Shown here in pieces: positions 1-7,323 of a stretch of 12,404 bases of DNA. Both the position numbers and the translations under genes were made by a program. This DNA is from JAAZPG01 sp012797375 (GTDB lineage Bacteria; Acidobacteriota; Aminicenantia; Aminicenantales; UBA4085), in NCBI GenBank assembly GCA_937868205.1, contig CALMMC010000116.1:1-12404 (forward strand), given 5' to 3'. The first letter of the stretch is position 1. Each line of letters begins with the position of its first letter. Below the pieces are notes generated by a model. That model was not told the origin of the DNA, did no database searches, and worked only from the letters and a program-made list of their open reading frames with translations.

Positions 1-684
1 GCTCAGGTCCTGCTCGAGGATTTCGAGCGCCCGTTGCAGCGAATCTCTCTCCCGGCCCGCGGCGACCCGCTTTTTCCCGATCTCCGCGATCTCCGCCTCG
101 CCGGCCGCGATTTTTTCCCGCATGGCCGCGGCCGAAAGAAGCGGCGGAACGAATTCAACAAACGCCGGCGGCATCGGCGGAACGGGCTCGCCCCGCCGGC
201 CGACGGCGGCCGCGAGCAACCGGCGCCGGTCGGCCGACAGGACGACGATGTCCGTCCCGGCCGGGGCGGTCGCCCGTTTTTTCGGATCCACCTCGAATAA
301 ACGGATGTCCGTCCCCGAAGCCCGCAAGCCCTCGATCGCCTCCGGGTCGAATTCGCCCCAAGCCGCCGCCCGGTCGATCTCCCTTTGGAGAGCGGCCCCG
401 GCGTCCTGGATTTCCCGGACACGCTCCTCCCCGGCCAGGATCCGGCGGGCCAGGGCGAGCGCCTCATCTATCGACAGCCGGCCCGGCGCCAGGCGTTTCT
501 CCGCCGGAATGATGTTGAGGGCGGCCGCGACTTCGTCCCGGGTCCGGGACAGGCGCTCGAACCGCCCGCCGGACGGCCGGACGCATTCAACGTGCACCAC
601 GCCGAGATCGCGCAGCTCGCGGAGCGCCCCGGCTTTCTCCTTTTCCAGGAGAACGAGCCAAACCTTCTTCATCCGGGCGATCAT
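1..684 (-). CDS. atpI: V/A-type ATPase subunit I (a-subunit), N-terminal part, cut by window edge
   Basis: Subunit I forms the stator half of the ion channel in the membrane and anchors the peripheral stalk. Only the first 228 codons are present; the frame is open to base 1, so the C-terminal membrane domain lies outside. The N-terminus reads MIARMKKVWLVLLEKEK and continues into RELRDLGVVHVE, the usual opening of the family. The rest is charged and helical (for example AAAMREKIAAGEAEIAEIG near residues 188-206), as expected of the cytoplasmic coiled-coil arm. I chose ATG at 684 because it overlaps the subunit D stop as ATGA and has AGGA 7 bases upstream; the ATG at 672 has no such site. The position after subunit D matches spirochaetal and chlamydial operons, in which the proteolipid gene K normally follows. 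Confidence 0.88.
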   Translation of the reverse strand, partial: MIARMKKVWLVLLEKEKAGALRELRDLGVVHVECVRPSGGRFERLSRTRDEVAAALNIIPAEKRLAPGRLSIDEALALARRILAGEERVREIQDAGAALQREIDRAAAWGEFDPEAIEGLRASGTDIRLFEVDPKKRATAPAGTDIVVLSADRRRLLAAAVGRRGEPVPPMPPAFVEFVPPLLSAAAMREKIAAGEAEIAEIGKKRVAAGRERDSLQRALEILEQDLS

Positions 685-1298
685 GCGGCCGTCCTGGCGA
701 TGACTTTCCGCTGGGCGATCTTGCCCCGCACGACCTGGGCGATCTGCTGGTCGCCGAGGGAGATCCGGATGATCCGGATATTCTCCAGCGTTTCGGGGAT
801 CTTGACCTTTTCGAACAGGTTGACCCGCTGGGACGTCGTCCGCAGCTCGGCCGCAAGCCGGCCGGCCTGCCCGGCCAGGACGTCGTCCTCCAGGTCGACA
901 AGAAGGATCTTTTTCATCCGCTCGACGGCCGCGTCCACCCACAGGGGGGCGGTGAAGAAATCATATTCGGCGACCGAGAACTCCGCTCCCTCGAAGACCG
1001 GGATGTCCACCCCGGCCACGTTGCCCCGGGACGTGCGGACGGCGGCGACGGAGAGAAACGGCCGGCCGTCGGGGCCGCACAGGGCGGATGACTCTCCAAA
1101 GACCGCGATCCAGGTCCGGAATTCCCGGTCGAGCTCCTCGCGGGCCGTCCGGAGCTCGCGCCGGCGGGCTTCGACGATCCGGAGCTCCACCTGCAGCTGC
1201 TGTTTCTTCATCTGCAAAGTGGGCAGGTAGCGGAGGTACGTCTTGAGGGCGTCCCGCTGCCTCTTGAGCTCGTTTTTCGTCATCTTGACCTTGGCCAT
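681..1298 (-). CDS. atpD: V/A-type ATPase subunit D (central rotor stalk)
   Basis: Subunit D is the long coiled-coil shaft that turns inside the A3B3 head and links it to the membrane rotor. The protein is 205 aa, a normal length. It begins MAKVKMTKNELKRQRDALK and ends with the family's conserved C-terminal helix: RVNLFEKVKIPETLENIRII near residues 160-179, then DQQIAQVVRGKIAQRK. The middle (about 80-125) is the less conserved globular part. The start is 10 bases after the subunit B stop, and the TGAGG that includes that stop serves as ribosome binding site. The stop overlaps the subunit I start by four bases (ATGA). No separate subunit F gene lies next to it, although F partners D in archaeal-type enzymes. 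Confidence 0.95.
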   Translation of the reverse strand: MAKVKMTKNELKRQRDALKTYLRYLPTLQMKKQQLQVELRIVEARRRELRTAREELDREFRTWIAVFGESSALCGPDGRPFLSVAAVRTSRGNVAGVDIPVFEGAEFSVAEYDFFTAPLWVDAAVERMKKILLVDLEDDVLAGQAGRLAAELRTTSQRVNLFEKVKIPETLENIRIIRISLGDQQIAQVVRGKIAQRKVIARTAA

Positions 1299-1308
1299 CG
1301 CGGGCGCC

Positions 1309-2610
1309 TCAGGCGGTTTTTTTCGGCCAGTATTTTTCGAGAAGCTCGGTCCGGAGCCCTGTTTCCAAGGGTTCGAAACAGGCGGCCAGGATCTGCCAGC
1401 CTTTGTCCAGGGCGTTCTCGAGGCGGATGTTGACCGAGAGGTCCATCATCTCCCGTTCGAACAGCTCGCCGTAGCGGAGGAGCTTGCGGTCCCAAGAGGT
1501 CATCAGGAAGCCCATGGCCCGCTTTTCCAGCGTTTCCTTGTAGGACGCGTACAACTTGATCATCCCGTCCATGATCGGCCGGTGGTCCGGCCGCGTCTTC
1601 GCGTTGACCAGCTGCTTGAGCCGGGACAGCGACCCGAAGGGTTCGATCCGGCCGTTCTTGAGGTAGAACTGGCCCTCGGTGATGTAGCCCGTGTTGTCGG
1701 GCACCGGGTGGGTGACGTCGTCGCCCGGCATCGTCGTGGCCGCCAGGATCGTGATCGAGCCGGCGTCGGCGAAATCGACGGCCTTCTCGTACCGGGCGGC
1801 CAGCTGGGTGTAGAGGTCGCCGGGATAGCCGCGGTTGGAGGGCACCTTTTCCTGGGTGATGGCGATTTCCTTCATCGCGTCGGCGAAATTCGTCATGTCG
1901 GTCAGGAGGACGAGGACGTTCTTGCCCCGGAGGGCGAAACGCTCGGCGACCGCCAAGGCCAAGTCCGGGACCATGAGGCACTCGACGACCGGGTCGGCCG
2001 CGGTGTGGACGAAGAGGATGGCCTTGGCCAGGGCTCCGCCCTGCTCCAGGGCGTCCCGGAAGAAGAGGTAATCGTCGTGGGTCAGGCCCATCCCGCCGAG
2101 GATGATGACGTCCACCTCGGCCTGCAGGGCGATGCGGGCCAGGAGCGGGTTGTATGGCTCGCCCGAGACGGAAAACAGCGGCAGCTTCTGGCTTTTAACC
2201 AGGGTGTTGAACAGGTCGATCATCGGGATGCCGGTCCGGATCATCTCCCGGGGGATGATCCGCTTGCTGGGATTGACGGAGGGGCCGCCGATCGGGATGA
2301 GGTTTTCCGAAAGGCGCGGGCCGTCGTCCCGGGGCTCGCCGGCCCCGTCGAAAATCCGGCCCAAGAGGTTGTCGGAAAAGCTCACCCGCATCGGATGGCC
2401 GAGGAAGCGGAGCGAGTCGCCGGTCGAGACGCCGCGGCCGCCCTGGAACACCTGGAGCGAGACAAGATCGCCGTCGAGGCGGATGACCTCGGCCAAAGAC
2501 GAGCCGAACCGCGTCTCGATCGAGGCCAGCTCGCTGTAGCGGACGCCCTCGGCCCGGACGGTGATGACGTTTCCGGTGATCGATTCGATCCGGGAATACA
2601 CTTTCTTCAT
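1309..2610 (-). CDS. atpB: V/A-type ATPase subunit B (non-catalytic head subunit)
   Basis: Subunit B alternates with A in the hexameric head and contributes to the nucleotide interface without being catalytic. The protein is 433 aa, typical for bacterial B subunits. It has the N-terminal barrel (about 1-75), the central nucleotide-binding-type domain starting near PMIDLFNTLVKSQKLPLFS, and the helical C-terminus ending LLEKYWPKK. As expected for B, the P-loop is absent and replaced by FSVSGEPYN. Conserved stretches include VLVLLTDMTNFADAMKEIA and PSNRGYPGDLYTQLAARYEK. It starts 3 bases after the subunit A stop; its binding site GGAG (2617-2620) runs directly into that TAG stop, so translation is probably coupled. 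Confidence 0.97.
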   Translation of the reverse strand: MKKVYSRIESITGNVITVRAEGVRYSELASIETRFGSSLAEVIRLDGDLVSLQVFQGGRGVSTGDSLRFLGHPMRVSFSDNLLGRIFDGAGEPRDDGPRLSENLIPIGGPSVNPSKRIIPREMIRTGIPMIDLFNTLVKSQKLPLFSVSGEPYNPLLARIALQAEVDVIILGGMGLTHDDYLFFRDALEQGGALAKAILFVHTAADPVVECLMVPDLALAVAERFALRGKNVLVLLTDMTNFADAMKEIAITQEKVPSNRGYPGDLYTQLAARYEKAVDFADAGSITILAATTMPGDDVTHPVPDNTGYITEGQFYLKNGRIEPFGSLSRLKQLVNAKTRPDHRPIMDGMIKLYASYKETLEKRAMGFLMTSWDRKLLRYGELFEREMMDLSVNIRLENALDKGWQILAACFEPLETGLRTELLEKYWPKKTA

Positions 2611-2613
2611 GAC

Positions 2614-4383
2614 CTACTCCAGCGCCTCGATCAGCCGCAGCCCTTTTTCGTCGTCGCCGCCCCGGCGTTCGGCGAGGAGGGCCCGGATCTCCTCCGACAA
2701 GACGGCGTACCGCTCGCTTTGCCAGGGAGCGCCGTTGAGGTCGAGAAACTTCTGGCGGAGGCCGGAGAACCAGCGCCGGGCGTCCTCCTTGTCCTTGGCC
2801 TTGATCTCCGCCGCCAGGATCTCCATGATCAGGCGGTAGCTGTCCTTTTGACGGGGCGGATCGACGGCCGCGTCCACGGCGTCGAACGAGTTTTGCTGGA
2901 TGAAGACCGCGTCCAGCAGATCGCCCTTGAGATAAACGATATAGTCGTCCAGCGACGTCCCCTCCTCGCCGACGACTTTCATCATTTGGCCGACCTCGGC
3001 GTTCTGGCGGAGGAAGGCCCGGCCGTAATCGATGATCGGGCCGTCGATGATGCCGTCATATTTCGACCAGGATTCGAGGGGATGGATCGCCGGGTATTTG
3101 CGGGCGTCCGAACGCTCGCGGGAAAGCCCGTGGAAGGCGCCGACGACCTTGAGCGTCGCTTGGGTCACCGGCTCCTCGAAGTTGCCGCCGGCCGGCGAAA
3201 CCGTCCCCCCGATGGTGATCGAGCCGGTCGCGCCGTCCTTCAGCCGGACGACGCCGGCCCGCTCGTAAAACGCGGCGATCACCGATTCGAGATAAGCCGG
3301 GAAGGCCTCTTCGCCCGGGATTTCCTCCAAGCGGCCGGACATCTCCCGCATGGCCTGGGCCCAGCGGCTCGTTGAATCGGCCAGGAGGAGAATGTCCAGG
3401 CCCATCTGGCGGTAATATTCGGCCAGGGTGACGGCGGTGTAGACCGAGGCGTCGCGGGCCGCGACCGGCATGGAGCTGGTGTTGCAGATGATGATCGTCC
3501 TCTCCATGAGCGAGCGGCCGGTCCGCGGATCGATCAGGGCGGGGAATTCCTTGAGCGTCTCGACGACCTCCCCCGCCCTCTCGCCGCAGGCCGCGATGAT
3601 GACGATGTCCACGTCGGCATGGCGGCTGGTCACCTGCTGGAGAACGGTTTTGCCGGCGCCGAAGGGGCCGGGAATGCAGTACGTCCCGCCCTTGGCGACG
3701 GGGAAGAATGTGTCGATGAGGCGCGTTTTCGTAACCAGCGGCTGGACGGGCCGGAGGCGCTGGACATAGCAGTCGACCGCCCGCTTGACCGGCCAGGTGA
3801 AGCGCATGGTCACATCGACCGATCCGCCGCCGTCGTCCGTCAGGCGGGCGACGGGCTCGTCGACGGCATACTCGCCGGCCGGCTTGATCTCGGCCACGGT
3901 CCACGCTCCGGCCAGGGAAAACGGGACCATGATCCGGTGGGAGAACGCCCCTTCGGGCACCGTTCCCAGGGCGTCGGCCCGCTCCACCCGGCCGCCCGCC
4001 TGGACGAGGGGGGTGAAAGCCCATTTCCGGCTTCGGGGCAGCGCCTCAAGATAGACGCCGGGAGTGAGGAAGTTGCCGGTTTTTTCAGCGACCTGGGGCA
4101 GGGGGTTCTGCAGGCCGTCGTAGATCTGGCCGAGAAGGCCCGGCCCGAGCTCGACGGAAAGCAGCTCGCCGGTGAAATCGACGGGGTCGCCGACCTTGAT
4201 GCCCCGGGTGATTTCGAACACCTGGACCTGGACGGTCCCGCCCTGGACGCGGATGACTTCGCTCTTCAAGCGCGTGTCGTCGACATGAATATAGGCGACC
4301 TCGTTCATGGTCACCGTTCCTTGGGTGAAGACGGTGACCATGTTGCCGTTGACGCCGGTCACCGTTCCGCTGGTCTTCGTCAT
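2614..4383 (-). CDS. atpA: V/A-type ATPase subunit A (catalytic head subunit)
   Basis: Subunit A hydrolyses or makes ATP in the soluble head of the rotary ATPase. The protein is 589 aa, the usual size. It has an N-terminal barrel (1-75), the extra bulge domain typical of V/A-type A subunits (about 115-195, including PLVQAGGRV), and a Walker A loop GPFGAGKT at about residues 238-245. It continues with ACGERAGEVVETLKEFP and LADSTSRWAQAMREMSGRLE, both hallmark motifs, and a helical C-terminus. I chose ATG at 4383 (MTKTSGTVTGVNGN) because it matches the family start, overlaps the preceding stop as ATGA and has GGAG at 4391-4394. The frame stays open up to 4761, but that part lies over the DUF2764 gene and is not coding. 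Whether the enzyme pumps protons or sodium cannot be told without subunit K. Confidence 0.97.
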   Translation of the reverse strand: MTKTSGTVTGVNGNMVTVFTQGTVTMNEVAYIHVDDTRLKSEVIRVQGGTVQVQVFEITRGIKVGDPVDFTGELLSVELGPGLLGQIYDGLQNPLPQVAEKTGNFLTPGVYLEALPRSRKWAFTPLVQAGGRVERADALGTVPEGAFSHRIMVPFSLAGAWTVAEIKPAGEYAVDEPVARLTDDGGGSVDVTMRFTWPVKRAVDCYVQRLRPVQPLVTKTRLIDTFFPVAKGGTYCIPGPFGAGKTVLQQVTSRHADVDIVIIAACGERAGEVVETLKEFPALIDPRTGRSLMERTIIICNTSSMPVAARDASVYTAVTLAEYYRQMGLDILLLADSTSRWAQAMREMSGRLEEIPGEEAFPAYLESVIAAFYERAGVVRLKDGATGSITIGGTVSPAGGNFEEPVTQATLKVVGAFHGLSRERSDARKYPAIHPLESWSKYDGIIDGPIIDYGRAFLRQNAEVGQMMKVVGEEGTSLDDYIVYLKGDLLDAVFIQQNSFDAVDAAVDPPRQKDSYRLIMEILAAEIKAKDKEDARRWFSGLRQKFLDLNGAPWQSERYAVLSEEIRALLAERRGGDDEKGLRLIEALE

Positions 4384-4964
4384 GGGGTTTCTCCGGTTTG
4401 TTCGGGTGTCCGCGCCGCCTCTTTGACCGCGTCGTAAATCTCCTGGTAATTCCGCTCCCCCCGCCCGGCGGTCAAGACCGCCAGGCGCTCGAGAATCAGG
4501 AGCTGGAGGCGGTAGGCGAGGAGGGAGTCGAAATCGAAAACCGTCAAGCCGCGGAGCCGGTCGATCCTCATCCACCGCACGCTTTCCAAGGCGATTTCCG
4601 CCTCCAGCGGCGTGGACGCGTCCGGAACAGCCAGGAAGACGCTCCGGGCGTCCCGGGCCGCGTCGTCGTCCCGTCCGGCCGGACGACGCCACCGGTCCCC
4701 GCTCCGCCCGAGCCGGGCGGCCCGGAGAGAGACGAGCTCGTTGCGCAGCGATCGCTCCCAAGCGTAATACCGGTCGAGAAGGCCGGAGCCGGCCGGCGGC
4801 GGAAGATCCGGGCCGGACTGCAGCGTCGTCTTTTCCAAGAGGGCGAAGTCCATCGGGCGGAGATGAAGGCGTCCGCGCCGGAGAAAATCAGCCGACGACA
4901 ACGGCGGCGGGACGCCGAGGGAAAGGGCCGGCAGAGTCGAGGCGAAATAGTAATAGCGGCCCAT
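4380..4964 (-). CDS. DUF2764 family protein of the V/A-type ATPase operon
   Basis: This is a 194-aa protein of the family that sits between subunits E and A in reduced bacterial V-ATPase operons (spirochaetes, chlamydiae, Bacteroidota). Its N-terminus MGRYYYFASTLPALSLG, followed by PPLSSADFLRR, is the family signature. No signal peptide or membrane segment is seen; it is probably cytoplasmic and bound to the complex. A helix-rich part (YYAWERSLRNELVSLRAARL, about 66-85) is followed by an Arg/Asp-rich linker (about 86-107) and a second helical half. Because no subunit C gene is visible and the position is the same in other reduced operons, a connecting-subunit (C/d-like) role is possible; this is inference. 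It starts 3 bases after the subunit E stop and overlaps the subunit A start by 4 bases. Its own ribosome binding site is weak, which suggests coupling to E. Confidence 0.82.
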   Translation of the reverse strand: MGRYYYFASTLPALSLGVPPPLSSADFLRRGRLHLRPMDFALLEKTTLQSGPDLPPPAGSGLLDRYYAWERSLRNELVSLRAARLGRSGDRWRRPAGRDDDAARDARSVFLAVPDASTPLEAEIALESVRWMRIDRLRGLTVFDFDSLLAYRLQLLILERLAVLTAGRGERNYQEIYDAVKEAARTPEQTGETP

Positions 4965-4967
4965 GTC

Positions 4968-5582
4968 CTACAAATCCTTGACCGCCTCGCGGACGATGCC
5001 GGCCAAGCGGCTGTTCAGGTACTTGGAAAAGAGCTCGGCCACGGCGTCCGCCGAAAAGTCGTAGTACGCCGCGCCGTTCTTCTCGGCCACCCGGAATCCC
5101 GCCGGGACGCCGGGGAACGGCGTGAAGGTGAAGCCCTTGGCCAGCTCCTCCTTGAGGCGGGCGTCGAACCGGTCCCGCACCTTCCGGAGCATTTCCGGAT
5201 CGAGCAGAACGGACAAGTCCTCGGCGCCCCCGGCGGCCAAGCTTTTCAGAACATCCGGCAGGGCGGCCCGGAGGATCTCCTCGTCATAGGCGGCGGCCAC
5301 GGCGTTCCGGACGACGGCGTCCAGGATGGCCGCGATCTTATCGCGGAAGGCCAGGACCAGGTCGCGGGAAGCCCGGGCCAGGGAGGCCCGGCCGGCTTCC
5401 TCATCCCGGGCGGCCGCGGTTTTCGCCTTCGTCCGGATCTCGTTCGCTTCGCGTTCGGCCTCGGCCAAGATCGTCTTTTTCCGTTCCTCGGCCTCCCGCA
5501 GGATCTCCGCGGCTCGGCGCTCCGCTTCTTCCTGGCCTTCGCGCTTGATGCGGTCGAGCAATTCTTGAAGCTGAATCTCCAT
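4968..5582 (-). CDS. atpE: V/A-type ATPase subunit E (peripheral stalk)
   Basis: Subunit E forms the peripheral stalk that holds the A3B3 head against rotation. The protein is 204 aa, normal for the family. Residues 1 to about 75 form a long charged coiled coil (ELLDRIKREGQEEAERRAAE onward), and the rest is the globular head-binding domain ending RLAGIVREAVKDL. I chose ATG at 5582 because AGAGG (5588-5592) lies five bases upstream and the length fits. The same frame is open upstream to 5870, including an ATG at 5720 that would add 46 residues. That extension is rich in Pro, Arg and Gly, unlike the family, and the longest version would run through the promoter, so I reject it. It is the first gene of the ATPase operon. 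No companion G/H subunit gene is seen. Confidence 0.9.
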   Translation of the reverse strand: MEIQLQELLDRIKREGQEEAERRAAEILREAEERKKTILAEAEREANEIRTKAKTAAARDEEAGRASLARASRDLVLAFRDKIAAILDAVVRNAVAAAYDEEILRAALPDVLKSLAAGGAEDLSVLLDPEMLRKVRDRFDARLKEELAKGFTFTPFPGVPAGFRVAEKNGAAYYDFSADAVAELFSKYLNSRLAGIVREAVKDL

Positions 5583-5717
5583 GTCGTCCTCTCGCGATTC
5601 GATCGTTTCCGGCGTCCGCGGCGTTGGCGGTCCTTCCGGGCATGCGGTCCGGGAGGCGTTTTCTCGGAGATCCCGGACGTTTGGGAATCCGTCCTGTCCG
5701 GGGCCAAAGCGGGCGGC

Positions 5718-5732
5718 CATCCCTTCGGGATG
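5718..5732 (-). other. short hairpin in the subunit E leader
   Basis: CATCCC and GGGATG form a perfect 6-bp stem with a 3-base loop. It would lie about 15 bases after the predicted transcript start of the ATPase operon. It might protect the 5' end of the RNA, but no function can be assigned from sequence alone. Confidence 0.4.
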
Positions 5733-5753
5733 ATCTCCTCGATTGAGAAAGAA

Positions 5754-5782
5754 TTTATAAACCGAAACGGCGGGGCTGTCAA
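5754..5782 (-). promoter_or_regulatory. sigma70-type promoter of the ATPase operon
   Basis: On the minus strand TTGACA (5777-5782, a perfect -35) is followed after exactly 17 bases by TATAAA (5754-5759, one mismatch to TATAAT). The surrounding bases are much more AT-rich than the rest of the window. The predicted start is near 5747, giving a leader of about 165 bases before subunit E. It is the best promoter match I found in the window and implies that the ATPase operon can be transcribed independently of tldD-tldE. Confidence 0.78.
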
Positions 5783-5903
5783 ACCGCGGCGATGACGGAA
5801 AGCCCCAACGGACGTCCTTCGGGAACGCGGCCGGCGTCCGCCGGCGGATCGAGGAGAAAGGGGACATCAACCGCGGCCGCCGGACGGAGCGCCGCCGATG
5901 ATC

Positions 5904-5958
5904 CGGGGACGGGACCTCCTCGCCGCATCTTCATTCGCGGGAGAGCGTCCCGTCCCCG
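5904..5958 (-). terminator. terminator-like inverted repeat after tldE
   Basis: A perfect 12-bp inverted repeat (CGGGGACGGGAC at 5904-5915 and its complement at 5947-5958) encloses a 31-base loop. It begins six bases past the tldE stop, where a terminator would be expected. There is no run of T after it on the minus strand, so it is not a classical intrinsic terminator. It may pause polymerase, help factor-dependent termination or protect the 3' end of the message. Confidence 0.4.
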
Positions 5959-5964
5959 CCGGGC

Positions 5965-7299
5965 TTATTCCCCGCCGATCTGCATCAGGGCGATCCGAAA
6001 AGTCGGGGCGGTGAGTCCCCGGTTGAGGTCGAGATCGTCGCCGATCATATCGATGCCGTTGAGCATCTCCTCGGCCGTCCCGGCGATCGTCACGCCCTTG
6101 ACCGGGAAGGCGACCTTGCCGTCTTCGATCCACAGACCCGAGGCGCCGCCGCTGAAGTTCCCGTTGACCGGATTGATGCCATAACCGGTGACGTCCTTGA
6201 GCCATAGGCCGGCCTTGGTGGCCTTGACGATCTCCTCGGGCTTGTGCGGGCCGGCTTCCATATAGAACGCGTGCGGACCGATGCCCGGGATGCTCGAGAA
6301 TCCGCCCCGGGAGGCGTTCCCGGTGCTCTTGACCCCGGCCCTCTTGGCCACGATCGTGTTGTACAAGAAGCCCCTGAGGACGCCCTTGTCGACGATCAGC
6401 CGCCGCCGGGTCGGTACGCCTTCTCCGTCGAACGGCACGCTCGCCAGGCCGCGGGGCCGGGTGCCGTCGTCGACGAGAGTCATGGTCTCGACCGCGATTT
6501 TCCGGTTGAGCTTGGCCCCCAGGAAGCTCGCGCCCTGCAGGACGCGCTCGCCGTCGACGGCTTGGAGGAGGCCGCCCAGGACGGCATAGGCGACGTCGGG
6601 ATCGAAAATGACCGCCGCCTTCTGGGTTTTAAGCGGCCGGGGATCGAGAAGCTCGATGGCCTTGCGGGCGGCCGCGGCCGCGATCTCCTCGGCCGGCTTG
6701 AGGTCGGCCCAGAAGCGCCGGGAGCAGTATTCGCCGCCGGAGGATTTCTGGTCGCCCTTTTCGGCCACGACCGAAATTCCCATGGCGCAGGTGGCTCCCT
6801 TGGTGGTCTTGGACAAGCCGTGGGAGTTGGCGATGAACACCTCGTTCTCTCCCTCCCCGTAGCCCGCCCCGGCGCTCTTGGTGATCCGGGGATCCTTCAT
6901 CGAGAGCTTCTCGAGCGTCTTGAGGAGCTCGATCTTGCGGTCCGTGGAGACCCGGGCGATCTCCGGGTCGTAGAGCCCCTCGACGGCCGTCTGGCCCGGA
7001 TCGTCGGGAAGGACGTTGAACTCGTCGGCCGTCGTGACCCGGGCGAACTCGATCGCCCGGCCGATGGCGTCGTCAAGCGCGCTGTCCTTGAAATCATTGG
7101 AGCCGGCCAGGGCCATCCGGCCCTGGACGAAGACCCGGAAGCCGACGCCCTGTCCGGCCGCTTCCTGGATCGTCTCGACCTCGCCGTTGCGGACCTCGAG
7201 GCTCAGGCTCCGGCCCGTCTCGATGTACACCTCGGCCGCGTCAGCGCCTTTTTTGAGGCAGTCCTTGACCAGCTTTTCCGCCAATATTTTCATGTCCAT
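5965..7299 (-). CDS. tldE: TldE/PmbA, partner subunit of the TldD/TldE metalloprotease
   Basis: TldE pairs with TldD to form a protease that in enterobacteria cleaves the leader of microcin B17 precursors and helps degrade the CcdA antitoxin. The protein is 444 aa, the usual length. The N-terminal domain includes EVRNGEVETIQEAAGQGVGF (about 35-54). The C-terminal domain includes PFDGEGVPTRRRLIVDKGVL and AGVKSTGNASRGG, then GINPVNGNFSGGASGLWIEDG near the end. It lacks the HExxxH motif, as expected for the E partner. No signal peptide or Tat motif is present, so by itself it should stay in the cytoplasm. ATG at 7299 is supported by AAGGAG at 7308-7313, eight bases away; an in-frame ATG at 7293 is a weaker choice. 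It lies 24 bases downstream of tldD and is very probably co-transcribed with it. Confidence 0.93.
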   Translation of the reverse strand: MDMKILAEKLVKDCLKKGADAAEVYIETGRSLSLEVRNGEVETIQEAAGQGVGFRVFVQGRMALAGSNDFKDSALDDAIGRAIEFARVTTADEFNVLPDDPGQTAVEGLYDPEIARVSTDRKIELLKTLEKLSMKDPRITKSAGAGYGEGENEVFIANSHGLSKTTKGATCAMGISVVAEKGDQKSSGGEYCSRRFWADLKPAEEIAAAAARKAIELLDPRPLKTQKAAVIFDPDVAYAVLGGLLQAVDGERVLQGASFLGAKLNRKIAVETMTLVDDGTRPRGLASVPFDGEGVPTRRRLIVDKGVLRGFLYNTIVAKRAGVKSTGNASRGGFSSIPGIGPHAFYMEAGPHKPEEIVKATKAGLWLKDVTGYGINPVNGNFSGGASGLWIEDGKVAFPVKGVTIAGTAEEMLNGIDMIGDDLDLNRGLTAPTFRIALMQIGGE

Positions 7300-7323
7300 G
7301 TTCGTTGCTCCTTCGTTTCCGCC

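Larger units (their letters stand above)
5583..5964. other. intergenic region between tldE and the ATPase operon
   Basis: This 382-base stretch has no convincing gene. From right to left on the minus strand it holds a 12-bp inverted repeat just past the tldE stop, a near-consensus promoter, and a leader of about 165 bases before subunit E that contains a short hairpin. Frames that stay open across it on either strand show no family resemblance and cross the promoter. I saw no recognisable riboswitch or tRNA. Confidence 0.7.

Noticed and set aside
1243..3375. Plus-strand open frame of 710 codons opposite subunits B and A
   Set aside because: It lies antisense to two unmistakable ATPase genes. 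The product is rich in Gly, Asp, Val and Arg with no family pattern, as expected for an antisense frame in GC-rich codons that rarely form stops.
4384..4761. N-terminal extension of subunit A by 126 residues
   Set aside because: It lies over the DUF2764 gene in another frame, while the ATG at 4383 matches the conserved family start and has GGAG upstream.
5583..5870. N-terminal extension of subunit E by up to 96 residues
   Set aside because: It would run through the -35 and -10 elements, adds residues unlike the family, and the start at 5582 has its own AGAGG and gives the normal length.
5792..6184. 130-codon plus-strand frame over the tldE end and the intergenic region
   Set aside because: Much of it is antisense to tldE, the product is low-complexity Arg/Pro/Ser, and no ribosome binding site is evident.
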